Assembly: GCA_938045585.1 (NCBI GenBank)
Contig: CALIAU010000011.1
Span: forward strand, 1 to 64,000
Source of the DNA: an uncultured Saprospiraceae bacterium
GTDB taxonomy: Bacteria; Bacteroidota; Bacteroidia; Chitinophagales; Saprospiraceae
DNA: 64,000 nt
Reading direction: 5' to 3'
In this document: one piece after another, positions 10,142-19,655 of the stretch
Numbering within the stretch: the first letter of the stretch is position 1
How the letters are laid out: every line of letters begins with the position of its first letter
Position numbers and translations under genes: made by a program
The notes under the pieces: model-generated
What the model was told of the DNA's origin: nothing
Database searches by the model: none
What the model saw: only the letters and a program-made list of their open reading frames with translations

Positions 10142-13100
10142 TTATTGTCGAATCACTCTTTCCATAATATTTAATTCACTAGTCTCTAAGCGTACAAGGT
10201 ATGTGCCTGCTGGATATCCGTAAATAGAAAATGTACCTATGAAATTGTTATCGAATTTCCCTACCGTTCTTTGCTGTAAGAGTTTGCCATCAATATTAAA
10301 CAAATATACTTTGAGTTGATCGTCTTGTGTGGGCAAACCCTCTATACTAATCTTAAATACTCCAGCAGTAGGATTAGGGGAAATATTAACGGTAACACTT
10401 GCTCCTTGAATTTCATAAATAGATGTAAGCAATTGAACCTCTACTGTCTCCTCATAAATACATGTGCCATCAATATCTCGAACTACCACGTTATAGACTC
10501 CTGGATCTAAGTTCATAAAAATATTATCGTCAGAAAAAGTGCTTCCTCCATCAATGCTATAACTATAAGGCTCAGTACCTCCCATGGCCGTAATCATAAT
10601 TATACCTTCTCCATTCGTACTTGTTTCGCTAGCTGTTACATCGATAATTGCAGAAAGATTACATTGCTTAGCACAAAATTCTAAGTCTATCTCCGTGCCA
10701 AACTCTCCATTAAAAAAGAATATTTCCTCACCTTCATTATTTGTGATTGTAATATTCCCATTTCCTTCATAGCAGCAAATACCATCTCCATAAGTATCAA
10801 TAAGGGTCAAAATATAGCAATCATCCAAATCAAGACATACTGAAGTATTAATAATTGAACTTGCTTGTTCAACTTGTAAATTTCCAAGTTCCGCTATTAT
10901 TTCTCCAGTGCTCTGAGAACTTAAAACATAGGAAGTCTCTTCAGGAAAAGCATCAGTCAATAAACTAATTGTAAAAGCATTTTCTATCGGAAGAATATTT
11001 GCCTCAACAGAAAAAGTATTATTTGCACTGTCAAAATCCATATCCCCATTGATGCTTAAGATTTCAAAATCAACAGTATTAATTCCTGTGGATGGTACGG
11101 CAATACTAAAAGGAATAGCTTCAGTGATTAACGTAGATATTGCCCCCGCAAAAGTAATATCTGGCTGGACATCTCCATTTAATGAAGCGGCGATTACAGC
11201 TGAGGTTATTTCAGATCCACCTAAGTTTTGTAGAAAAATAGAACCTTCAATCATACCTTGACATGAATTTTGATTAGCTTCTGCAGTTATGCTTCCATCT
11301 AAACTCGGAAGAACTTGTATAGTGCTTACTATTGTATCATTTAATGCATAAGAATCTAAGGCTTGGGTAACAAAACTTCTAAATGTATAATTTCCAACCA
11401 CAGACAAATCGACACTATCAGGAAATGTGTGCAACATGGTCTCACCATTGGCTAAAGTATCCTGTATAGTTGAGCTACTCACAATAATACCATCCAATTC
11501 CAATTCTAATAAGAAATCAGAAATAGTATCTTTCCCAGAGTTCAGTACCTCTATTGTCACAGCCTCTTGAGTAGAAAGATTAGACATCAGAGATAGGGGG
11601 GTGATAAACCTAGAAGCCGTTAAATCAAATGTATCAGGGGTCAGTTTTATAGCAGCTATATTGGTAAGCGTATTGTTAGGCCCAGCATATTCTCCTGTAT
11701 ACCAAAATTCACCAATATTTTCAGGAGCCACAGACATTTGTGCATAATCTCCAAACCTCCCGGCAGAGAAACTTTGTATAGTATTTAAACCCTCTTGTAT
11801 GGTTGTTTCCTCATACGTCATATGACCTAATGAATCCGTAGCATCTCTACCGGTAATGCGCATATCAACATAGGAATTTTCACCTGAAACACTATATCCA
11901 AGACAAATTCCACCTCGTTCATCCATTGCTATTGTACTCATATATCTATGCAATCCGTCATCAGAGCCAACAGTGCCTTCTTGGTATAAGCTCCAATCAC
12001 TTCCTACCGTTCTTCTCAATTCTACCCATCGTACTCCAGAAACATTTTCTCCATCGGTAATGTCCGTTATAAAAGTAAAAACAATAGATTCATGTGTTTC
12101 AAAATTTCTATGGTGAGGAATATTCATGATTGTCTCAGGTAAACCATCTAAACCGTCACCCCCTAATTGAGGGACACATGCAAAACCGGGACTATTGAGT
12201 GAGCAAGGAAAAGCATCGTAAGGAGAAATCTGAATTTCAGTTTGTTCTATAACCGTATTATTGACATCATCAAAATCTACATTAAACGAGTATAATTCTA
12301 TTCCGTCCTCGGTAGGTCCTCCTGCCCAGGAACTATCATCTAACCTCAGTACGATTGGATTATTATCAAATGGTTCATTTGATCCATTAAAATCCACGGG
12401 TGTAGAAACAAAAAAGCCTCCTTCAGTTTCAGTTGTTCCTGGAATACCTACTCGTTGAATTCTTGCATCAGTTTCGCCTGCAAATAATTCTTCTTTATTA
12501 ATAAAATATTGATGTAAGGTACCAGCACCCTCTTCATTTGTAGTAACCACTAGGGCATCTGGTGTTAAGGCATATTTTGGGTAATCTGGAAAATCAGGAG
12601 TAGAAAAATTATACACAAAATAACTTCCAAGAGGGTCGTCCGTTTCACTAACTCCTATCAAAAGATTCGCAGGATCTGTAAACTCCGATAAAATCCATCT
12701 ATCATGATTTTCATCAAATAAAATAATTGGATCACCTTCTGAGGATGCTCCAAATTGTGCCCATAGTGTATTCATATTAAAGGTCTCAATAAGCATTCCT
12801 TGTCTATCAAAAACCGCCACGGAAGTTACATTTACTGCCTGTAAATAATAATCTCTGGATACATCTCCGGTAGGATCTGAAGGAGATGATTGTTCCCAAC
12901 CTTGCCTGTTAACACAAATCTGAAATTGGTTGTCACCAGTAATGCTGTTTACTTTCTGTAAAACACGATCTGGCCCTTGGTGTTCTTTACTTTGTTTAAC
13001 AGCACTACTTCTATTTTTTCTTCCTTTAAAATTGTCCGGTACTTTTTTAGCAATCTTTCTGAGAGATTTCCTCTCAGCAGAAGTTGTAGATTTACTAATA

Positions 13101-13249
13101 GCCTCTTTCACAGCAACAGATTTACCAAGAAAAATTGCCTTAGTTTCCATAATCGATGCTTCCTCAACAATTCTAGTTGAAATCTGCGCCGATAAGCTAA
13201 AACTAAATAGTAGACTAACTGAGATTAAGTAAAAAATTGATTTTATCAT
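10142..13249 (-). CDS. Large T9SS type A secreted protein with CARDB-like and SprB-like domains
   Basis: The 1035-residue product starts with a signal peptide (FSLSAQ at about 17-22) and ends with a type A sorting domain (NISPNPTAGVF, then GYPAGTYLVRLE and MERVIRQ). Residues about 100-530 form a domain with propeller-like repeats that speak of structure only (LFDENHDRWILSEF; FPDYPKYALTPDALVVTTNE), known from secreted proteins of unknown role. Residues about 545-760 look like CARDB or choice-of-anchor beta domains, and about 875-945 is an SprB-type repeat (GEGIIMITAMGGTEPYSYSI). It is exported to the surface; no catalytic motif is seen. It lies five bases after a small lipoprotein gene, so the two probably form an operon. 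Confidence 0.85.
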   Translation of the reverse strand: MIKSIFYLISVSLLFSFSLSAQISTRIVEEASIMETKAIFLGKSVAVKEAISKSTTSAERKSLRKIAKKVPDNFKGRKNRSSAVKQSKEHQGPDRVLQKVNSITGDNQFQICVNRQGWEQSSPSDPTGDVSRDYYLQAVNVTSVAVFDRQGMLIETFNMNTLWAQFGASSEGDPIILFDENHDRWILSEFTDPANLLIGVSETDDPLGSYFVYNFSTPDFPDYPKYALTPDALVVTTNEEGAGTLHQYFINKEELFAGETDARIQRVGIPGTTETEGGFFVSTPVDFNGSNEPFDNNPIVLRLDDSSWAGGPTEDGIELYSFNVDFDDVNNTVIEQTEIQISPYDAFPCSLNSPGFACVPQLGGDGLDGLPETIMNIPHHRNFETHESIVFTFITDITDGENVSGVRWVELRRTVGSDWSLYQEGTVGSDDGLHRYMSTIAMDERGGICLGYSVSGENSYVDMRITGRDATDSLGHMTYEETTIQEGLNTIQSFSAGRFGDYAQMSVAPENIGEFWYTGEYAGPNNTLTNIAAIKLTPDTFDLTASRFITPLSLMSNLSTQEAVTIEVLNSGKDTISDFLLELELDGIIVSSSTIQDTLANGETMLHTFPDSVDLSVVGNYTFRSFVTQALDSYALNDTIVSTIQVLPSLDGSITAEANQNSCQGMIEGSIFLQNLGGSEITSAVIAASLNGDVQPDITFAGAISTLITEAIPFSIAVPSTGINTVDFEILSINGDMDFDSANNTFSVEANILPIENAFTISLLTDAFPEETSYVLSSQSTGEIIAELGNLQVEQASSIINTSVCLDLDDCYILTLIDTYGDGICCYEGNGNITITNNEGEEIFFFNGEFGTEIDLEFCAKQCNLSAIIDVTASETSTNGEGIIMITAMGGTEPYSYSIDGGSTFSDDNIFMNLDPGVYNVVVRDIDGTCIYEETVEVQLLTSIYEIQGASVTVNISPNPTAGVFKISIEGLPTQDDQLKVYLFNIDGKLLQQRTVGKFDNNFIGTFSIYGYPAGTYLVRLETSELNIMERVIRQ

Positions 13250-13254
13250 TGTTA

Positions 13255-13644
13255 TTAATTTCTTATTGGTTGAGTTTTTCCACTATTGGAGCTTTTATAA
13301 GATTTTTTGGAATCATTAACTTCCATTTTTTTTACATTAAGGACTTTAATATCTTTTTCAAGTAAAATAAGCAGTTCAGCAAATTGTGATTCTGAGCAAT
13401 TAAATTTCACACGATACTGATTCAGTGTCCTGTTAGACCGAGCAATTTTGTCTGGTTTGTGTTCACTATATGTTTTACTTATATACTCTCCTTCTAATGA
13501 GTTTTCTAACTCTACCAATAGAAATTGATTTCCTTTACTTATTTCTTCTCCCGAAGTCTTCTTATGTGAGTTACAACTTACACCGAATACTATACATAGA
13601 ATAAGGATCAAAAAATTACTGATCTTTATGTTGAAATACCTCAT
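13255..13644 (-). CDS. Small lipoprotein of unknown function
   Basis: The 129-residue product has a lipoprotein signal with lipobox at Cys24 (FGVSC) and a hydrophilic, Lys-rich remainder. Residues about 75-110 (YRVKFNCSESQFAELLILLEK) look like a small alpha/beta unit. No family is recognised. Its stop codon is five bases from the start of the 1035-residue T9SS protein, which suggests cotranscription and a joint role at the cell envelope. Confidence 0.72.
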   Translation of the reverse strand: MRYFNIKISNFLILILCIVFGVSCNSHKKTSGEEISKGNQFLLVELENSLEGEYISKTYSEHKPDKIARSNRTLNQYRVKFNCSESQFAELLILLEKDIKVLNVKKMEVNDSKKSYKSSNSGKTQPIRN

Positions 13645-14056
13645 GACTATTTGTGATTTCGTTAGTAGGGAAGATTCAAGTCACAACTACATTTTTACAG
13701 AGAATAGTTTGTTTTCTTTCTGTCTTTTTAAAGAATAATAACTTGCATCTTTTAATTGCTAAAACATTCTTATGCATTCTAGCATGGTGGTAAATGTAAG
13801 GAAGAATCCTTTGAATTTGAAAGATGGCTTAATGAAATACTTGAATGAAGTACTAGTGGCGACATTTATAAGTTATGTCTGAAAATTAGCTTCTGAGTTA
13901 TTTTAACTTAAAGTTCATAAATAGCAAAGTCATGAAAAAATATATGCTGATTTAGTATTTTCTATTTGTGAAAAACAGAAAGTGCAACATCTTTTAAGAA
14001 TTATTATTTAATGCACATCATCCTGGTCTTGTTAGGAAATGTTAAACAAACTGAAT
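13645..14056. other. 412-base intergenic region
   Basis: AT-rich space between two leftward genes. It should contain the promoter of the lipoprotein operon. I see no supported gene, terminator or repeat in it. Confidence 0.5.
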
Positions 14057-15502
14057 TTAATTTAGAACTGTGATTTTAACAGTAGCATTGAAATTATCAG
14101 AGTTTAAGTTGATAAAATATTCTCCTGAATCTAAAGGAGCATCTATAGAATATTTAAAATTACCTTCCTTTAAATCAAGAGGCATAACTCCATACATTTT
14201 GCCTTGCACATCAAATATCTGAATTTGTGATTTTGCACTTTTATTAATTTCAACGTCTAGAATGATCTTCTGCCCAACTTGAATTCTATTTGGAAATGCT
14301 TTGAAATCAACCGTTTCTGAATGTGAGAGATTATTGTTTGATGATAACACTGAGTTATTTTCGTACAGTTTGTTAATGGCCAAAAGATCTTGATTTAGAC
14401 CTATAATGAAAAGATCTTGATCTCCATCTTGATCATAATCTACAAATTCCGATTGTCCAAGAATGAAACCATCAATAATTTCTGAAGGACTCTGCTCAAA
14501 ACCACCTGATCCATCATTCATGTATAATACACTTTGTGCTATAATACTATTAAATTCATTTCCTGATAGCAAAACATCTAAGTCACCGTCAAGATCAACA
14601 TCTGATGCCTTTAAATCGCCATTAGCAATGTCTGCAAATGGCGAAACTTGTTCTGTGAAAATTCCTGAATTATTAATATAAACTCGTGTTGTATGTGCAC
14701 CAGCAGTAGCACCAGATATGATAAAGTCTAAATCGAGATCAGCATCAACATCTAAAGGTAAAATTGAACTTCTCAATACTCCACCAAATTGGCTATTTGA
14801 TTCAAGGCTAAAAACACCTTCTCCATTGTTGATATAAAGATTGGTTCTAGGAATACTTTGCACATCCCAGCCACTTATTATAACATCATTATCTCCATCA
14901 TCATCCACATCGGCGAAAGCAAGTGAGCCATCATCAGCAGGTATGAAATTATTATTGGGACTTATCGAATATTGACCATTACCATCATTTAGATACAGAT
15001 TTGTAGTAGCTGTATTTCCATCAAATCCAAGGATAATAAAATCTAAATCACCATCATTATCCACATCATCCACAGCTGAAGAGCTAAATTGCACGCCCAC
15101 CAAATCAGGGTTAACCGACTTGATAAAAGTACCATCCCCATTATTAAAATATAAATCTGCAGTAGGAACTGAGATTGCATTCGAACCTGTAAATAGAACA
15201 TCCAAGTCCCCATCATTATCTGAATCAAATGTTTGAACACTACCTGAAGTCAGTGGTTCAAAAATATTTTCATCACTTACAACAAATTCATTATCTACAT
15301 TCAAGTAAATTCCTGAAGATGCCCCAGGGTCAATATTTCCGATAAAGACCATATCTAGATCGTTATCGCCATCAATATCTCCAAAGGATATACTGCTATC
15401 AAAAACACCATTAGCGTTGGGTCCGTAAGGTTTTTCAATAAATATTTGAGCCGAAAGGCTTAGACATAATAATAGTAATAAAATCGAAAGTAAGTTTCTC
15501 AT
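14057..15502 (-). CDS. FG-GAP/VCBS-repeat T9SS type A protein
   Basis: The 481-residue protein has a signal peptide (LLLLCLSLSAQ) and about seven VCBS/FG-GAP propeller blades, each with an Asp-rich calcium loop such as DIDGDNDLD, DSDNDGDLD, DVDNDGDLD, DVDDDGDND, DVDLDGDLD and DYDQDGDQD. The end is a type A sorting domain (FPNRIQVGQ, SGEYFINLNS). Such integrin-like propellers act as adhesins or scaffold domains. A same-length paralogue with the same plan is encoded at 50649-52100. No enzyme domain is present. Confidence 0.9.
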   Translation of the reverse strand: MRNLLSILLLLLCLSLSAQIFIEKPYGPNANGVFDSSISFGDIDGDNDLDMVFIGNIDPGASSGIYLNVDNEFVVSDENIFEPLTSGSVQTFDSDNDGDLDVLFTGSNAISVPTADLYFNNGDGTFIKSVNPDLVGVQFSSSAVDDVDNDGDLDFIILGFDGNTATTNLYLNDGNGQYSISPNNNFIPADDGSLAFADVDDDGDNDVIISGWDVQSIPRTNLYINNGEGVFSLESNSQFGGVLRSSILPLDVDADLDLDFIISGATAGAHTTRVYINNSGIFTEQVSPFADIANGDLKASDVDLDGDLDVLLSGNEFNSIIAQSVLYMNDGSGGFEQSPSEIIDGFILGQSEFVDYDQDGDQDLFIIGLNQDLLAINKLYENNSVLSSNNNLSHSETVDFKAFPNRIQVGQKIILDVEINKSAKSQIQIFDVQGKMYGVMPLDLKEGNFKYSIDAPLDSGEYFINLNSDNFNATVKITVLN

Positions 15503-15876
15503 ATATAGTTCTTGTTGATTAGATAAATGAATATATGTAATATACGCTAGACTTATGAAAAACTAAGACAGTTTAAATTTAACTAATTTTTGCACTGTAA
15601 TGAACTAATTAAAAAGCAGTGAGAGTCAATAATCGTGACTTTTAAAGAGAATCAAACACTGAAGTGCGGCCATTAAAAAAACAAATTTTAATATTGAAAA
15701 GCAAAAACATATTTAGGAACTAACTAAGTATACCATGATCTTAAGATTTCATCTTCTCTTATTGCTCATGAAGTAGGGTAGCGACATCATAGGCAGCACT
15801 TTTCTTATTATCTTTAATTGAAAGTATAAGTAAGATGACAGTGCATAAGAAAGTCATTGTATGCCATTAAAGGAAT
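15503..15876. other. 374-base divergent intergenic region with shared box
   Basis: Separates the FG-GAP gene from the AraC gene. The segment 15771-15835 repeats the box found at 9164-9230 (AAGTAGGGTAG ... TTATTATCTTTAATTG). The AraC start is preceded by AAAGGA at 15869-15874, a rare good Shine-Dalgarno match in this window. No gene seen. Confidence 0.55.
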
Positions 15877-16752
15877 ATGAAGGAAAAGACGAAAATCATA
15901 AAGTTTTCAAACCATCAAAATCCAAACTCTCAATTTGATTTAATTAGGTTGGAGGAACTTATTTTACGAAGAAATTTAGACCATTCTCCAATTGATCTTC
16001 ATAGAGTTGAGTTTTACATTATTCTGTTTATTGAAGATGGACAAGGTTATCATACAATTGACTTTACGGATTTTGAATGTTCAAGAGGAACATTGATTAC
16101 TATCAGAAAAGATCAAATACACAAATTTGTTAATAGCAATAATTTGAAAGGAAGTCTATTGCTTTTTACTGATGACTTTTTGGTGAGCTACTTAGAAGAT
16201 ATGGAAGTGCAAAAAACTATACTTTTATTCAATGAATTGCTAGTGGCACCAAAACTACAATTAGTTAAAGGTGATTTTGAAATTATTAACACAATAATTG
16301 GTAGAATTAAAGAGGAATATCTTAATGTAAAAGACAAACATTCATTGAGCATAATACGGAGTGAGCTTCATATTTTAATCACAAATCTATTTCGTATAAA
16401 AGCTAAGACGGTAAAAGTTGATTTTGATAAAAAATACCTTAAGGAATTTATACAGTTACAAGAATCAATAGAAGAAAATGTGACCAAAACCACAAGGGTA
16501 ATTGACTATGCAGTAATGATGGGAATGAGTAGCAAAACATTAAATGCTATTACTAAAAGTATTGTTCAAAAATCGACAAAAGAATTTATCGATGAAATAT
16601 GTACTAAACAAATAAAACGTATGCTCATCAATACTCAATTATCAATAAAAGAAGTTGCCTATCTTTCAGGATTTCCCGAAACAACAAATTTCTATAAATA
16701 TTTTAAGCGTCAAACTCAATACACACCAGAACAATTCAGAGCCTTTCATTGA
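15877..16752 (+). CDS. AraC-family transcriptional regulator
   Basis: The 291-residue protein has an N-terminal cupin-like sensing region (residues about 30-100; FYIILFIEDGQGYHTIDF) and a C-terminal AraC-type double helix-turn-helix at about 190-291. The second helix-turn-helix reads IKEVAYLSGFPETTNFYKYF and ends with TPEQFRAF, the standard family ending. ATG at 15877 has an AAAGGA ribosome site five bases before. It precedes a lipoprotein of the SnoaL type by 100 bases on the same strand, its likely target. The ligand is unknown. Confidence 0.92.
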   Translation: MKEKTKIIKFSNHQNPNSQFDLIRLEELILRRNLDHSPIDLHRVEFYIILFIEDGQGYHTIDFTDFECSRGTLITIRKDQIHKFVNSNNLKGSLLLFTDDFLVSYLEDMEVQKTILLFNELLVAPKLQLVKGDFEIINTIIGRIKEEYLNVKDKHSLSIIRSELHILITNLFRIKAKTVKVDFDKKYLKEFIQLQESIEENVTKTTRVIDYAVMMGMSSKTLNAITKSIVQKSTKEFIDEICTKQIKRMLINTQLSIKEVAYLSGFPETTNFYKYFKRQTQYTPEQFRAFH

Positions 16753-16795
16753 CACTGTCCCATTTTTACAGTCATTGAGCTTTTTATTATAGTGA

Positions 16796-16822
16796 TTGAA
16801 ATAAACGACAGCTTCATCTTTG
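16796..16822 (+). promoter_or_regulatory. Candidate promoter of the SnoaL lipoprotein gene
   Basis: TTG at 16796-16798 and CATCTTTG at 16815-16822, 16 bases apart, are near the Bacteroidota TTTG/TAnnTTTG consensus. The transcript would start about 25 bases before the ATG at 16853. Confidence 0.4.
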
Positions 16823-16852
16823 CATTATACTATCAAAGTAAAATAACCAAAG

Positions 16853-17722
16853 ATGAAGTCATCACTAATTTTAAGCCTATTTCTTAGTGCATTTGCTGTA
16901 AGTAGCTGCACTTCAAATAAATTTTCACAATCTAAAAAAGAACTAAAAATGGAATTATCAAACAAAGAAAAAGTAGTAGCATTACTCAACAGTTTTAATA
17001 CAGGTGATCAAACTCCAGTTTCTTATATCAATCCTGACAAATACATACAGCATAATTTATCAGTTGGAGACGGTTTGTCTGGATTTGGTGAGGTAATTAA
17101 AAATGCCCCTGTAGGAGGCTTCAAGGCAAATGTTGTCAGAGCATTTCAAGATGGAGATTATGTTTTTACCCATACTGAATATGACTTCTTTGGACCAAAA
17201 GCTGCTTTTGATGTATTTCGCTTTGAAAATGGAAAAATTGTTGAACATTGGGATAACCTAACAGAAGTAACTCCACCTAATCCGAGTGGTAGAACCCAAT
17301 TTGACGGTGCTTTTGAAATTACTGATAAAGATAAAACAGCCTCAAATAAAAAAGTTGTTGAAACACTTATGAATGAAGTGTTTCTAAATGGGAATATGGA
17401 TAATCTTTCAAGCTTAATAAATCCTACTAAATACATACAACACAATTCTGCAGTTGCTGATGGCCTAGATGGTTTAGGTGCCGCTTTAGAGTATTTTGCA
17501 AAAAATAATATGGTCATGAAGTATAGTAAAGTTCATAAGATACTTGGCGAAGGAAACTTTGTTTTAACAATGAGTGAAGGATATTTCGGTAAGGCGCCAG
17601 GAGAGTATGTTGCTTACTATGATTTATTTCGATTAGAAAGTGGACAAATTGTTGAGCATTGGGATGTAATCCAAACAATTCCTAATCAATCAGAATGGAA
17701 GAATCAAAACGGAAAGTTTTAA
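16853..17722 (+). CDS. Lipoprotein with two tandem SnoaL/NTF2-like domains
   Basis: The 289-residue product has a lipobox at Cys19 (VSSC) and then two related SnoaL-like domains. Both repeat the same landmarks: a helix with LLNSFNTGD or LMNEVFLNGN, then INPDKYIQHNL or INPTKYIQHNS, then GLSGFGE or GLDGLGA, then a final strand YDFFGPKAAFDVFRFENGKIVEHWD or YYDLFRLESGQIVEHWD. SnoaL-type domains are small cones that bind or isomerise small hydrophobic molecules; secreted Bacteroidota members are of unknown function. Internal duplication is clear. A terminator follows. Confidence 0.85.
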   Translation: MKSSLILSLFLSAFAVSSCTSNKFSQSKKELKMELSNKEKVVALLNSFNTGDQTPVSYINPDKYIQHNLSVGDGLSGFGEVIKNAPVGGFKANVVRAFQDGDYVFTHTEYDFFGPKAAFDVFRFENGKIVEHWDNLTEVTPPNPSGRTQFDGAFEITDKDKTASNKKVVETLMNEVFLNGNMDNLSSLINPTKYIQHNSAVADGLDGLGAALEYFAKNNMVMKYSKVHKILGEGNFVLTMSEGYFGKAPGEYVAYYDLFRLESGQIVEHWDVIQTIPNQSEWKNQNGKF

Positions 17723-17754
17723 TATTATAGCAGATAAAATTAATTGTTCTTAAG

Positions 17755-17782
17755 GGCTACTTAGAAATGAGTAGTCTTTTTT
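17755..17782 (+). terminator. Rho-independent terminator after the SnoaL gene
   Basis: GGCTACT (17755-17761) pairs with AGTAGTC (17770-17776, one G-U pair) around an eight-base loop, followed by six T residues. Confidence 0.75.
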
Positions 17783-17823
17783 CGTGTTTAAGTAAGTAAC
17801 TGATGGCACTTTCGCTAGCTACG

Positions 17824-19494
17824 CTATTCTTTCATTATCACCATAACCTTGGTACCATATGCAGTTTTAATTGAAACAAAATAATAGCCTGAATTTAAGT
17901 GACTAATATTCATATTAACATCCCCACCCAGATTGTTTTCTGATACTACTAAATTTCCAAATGAATCAAATAAATTAATTTCACTAATCTGGAGATCAGT
18001 TTTAAAGAAAAGATATTCTTTGCTAGGATTTGGATAAACTGATATTTCGCTTAACGCATTATTTTCAGTAGAAGACACAGTACCTTCAGTGATATAGAAG
18101 TAATTAAGTACATAAACACTAAAACCAATATTGTCAATACTCCAATAAAATTGAATATTAGATAGATCTTCTTCAATGTCAGATAAATCATATATAAAAT
18201 CTGTCGGCTCACTATCGGCAGATAGACTTATAGGAGTATATTCTAAACTTGTAGAGAAGTCATTTTGATCTGCAATCATTCCAAATGAGCCGGTCGGAGA
18301 TCCAAATTGTCGCTCAAGATTAAAAACAATCTGACCATCCATGTTACTTGATAAATCAAATATTGGACTGACCAGATATGTTAATTCGGATGTGTCTGTA
18401 GAATTGAAAAATGTAAATTGTCCATCCCCCCATATTATTGCTGCAGGCAGAGTTCCAAATCCAATCCATCCAACAGGTTGTTGGACTGAAAAATCTTCAA
18501 AGAAAAAAAAGTCTGGCAACTCCATGACAACAGAATGCTCAGCATCACCTCCATCAATTACAATCTCTCCAGTATTATCCAAAAAACCAGGTTTACTAAT
18601 TGTATAGGTATAAGTGCCATCTAAAATGTTTTCATAAAAAACCAAGCCTTCGGAATCACTTAACATAGGGCCATTTCCTTGCAAAACGAAGTTGGCATCC
18701 TCAATTATATTGCCTTCAGTGTCTTTTACATCAACGCTTAGCTTATATTCCTCAAATTCAAAATCAATATTGAACACTTCAGATTGAATTATTGACCTAT
18801 CTGTATCATCTTGGATGAAAATTACAACCCTTAAATCATTTGCAGTTTCAATATTCGTATTGGAAGCATCAAAATTGTAATTCAATTCTAAAACTTCTCC
18901 AGATTCAAGCTCCATCAATTCTTCTCCAGAAGGTTCAGTCAAAAAAGCCATAGCTACATCATGAAACAATTCCTCTCCATTGGTTCCTACGTTATCATAT
19001 GTTAGCGCCTCTGTCAATATTACATGTAACTTTAATCCTGCTGCATAATTCTGTAGTGCTTTTACCTCAGCATTTACTTCTACTAGTTTTGAAGAACTAA
19101 CAAGAGATTGTTTAGGAATAATTTCAATAAAACTCGATTCACCTAGAAACGAGTCGTAATCTGTTTGATCAATACTCAGAATGTTATTGAAAATATTTCC
19201 ATTTATGTATAGACTGGGAGCACCACCTGTATTATAAAAATTAAATCTAATATCATTATCCGCTATATGATAAGGATCTCCATCTCCTGGAAAATCCATC
19301 TGATATCTTAGTGAATTATGCGTTTGACTATTTTGCTCAAGCAAGGGGTCTAAAATTGCATTAGCTGGGGCACAAGGACCGCAAGTGGATGAAGTGAATT
19401 CTTCATAAAGTGGCTTTAGTGGTACTTGTCCAAAAAGCTCCATCGTAGTGAAAAGCAATAAAATTGTGAAAATTAAAGTCTTTTGTGAGGCCAT
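17824..19494 (-). CDS. T9SS type A protein with Omp28/thioredoxin-like N-terminal domain
   Basis: The 556-residue protein has a signal peptide and then an Omp28-like thioredoxin-fold region with the CGPC motif (Cys38, Cys41) in EEFTSSTCGPCAPAN, followed by FNFYNTGGAPSLYING. Residues about 230-320 form a carboxypeptidase regulatory-like beta domain (DVKDTEGNIIEDANF, then GTYTYTISKPGF). Residues about 325-460 look like a jelly-roll or choice-of-anchor domain (FFFEDFSVQQPVGW). The end is a type A sorting domain (YPNPSKEYLFF, SGYYFVSIKT). The CxxC motif suggests thiol-disulfide activity or metal binding outside the cell. Confidence 0.87.
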   Translation of the reverse strand: MASQKTLIFTILLLFTTMELFGQVPLKPLYEEFTSSTCGPCAPANAILDPLLEQNSQTHNSLRYQMDFPGDGDPYHIADNDIRFNFYNTGGAPSLYINGNIFNNILSIDQTDYDSFLGESSFIEIIPKQSLVSSSKLVEVNAEVKALQNYAAGLKLHVILTEALTYDNVGTNGEELFHDVAMAFLTEPSGEELMELESGEVLELNYNFDASNTNIETANDLRVVIFIQDDTDRSIIQSEVFNIDFEFEEYKLSVDVKDTEGNIIEDANFVLQGNGPMLSDSEGLVFYENILDGTYTYTISKPGFLDNTGEIVIDGGDAEHSVVMELPDFFFFEDFSVQQPVGWIGFGTLPAAIIWGDGQFTFFNSTDTSELTYLVSPIFDLSSNMDGQIVFNLERQFGSPTGSFGMIADQNDFSTSLEYTPISLSADSEPTDFIYDLSDIEEDLSNIQFYWSIDNIGFSVYVLNYFYITEGTVSSTENNALSEISVYPNPSKEYLFFKTDLQISEINLFDSFGNLVVSENNLGGDVNMNISHLNSGYYFVSIKTAYGTKVMVIMKE

Positions 19495-19655
19495 AATAAT
19501 TTATTTTTATTTGAATTCTGTACTCTTAAATATAAACTACTGTATCAGCTGAATGAAACATATCTAATAATAAAAATAGGATTTTGGTTATTAGAAAAGT
19601 AAAAAAAATATCATTAATCAACAAGTTATCTACCAATCAAGAAATAGAAATAAAA

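Noticed and set aside
13780-13850. Open tail reading HGGKCKEESFEFERWLNEILE on the plus strand
   Set aside because: It is closed by a stop right before it and I could not tie it to any family; too short to call a remnant.
19584-19655. TTG start at 19584 for the ATP-grasp enzyme
   Set aside because: The added residues are low-complexity and not part of the fold; ATG 19656 begins the first strand.
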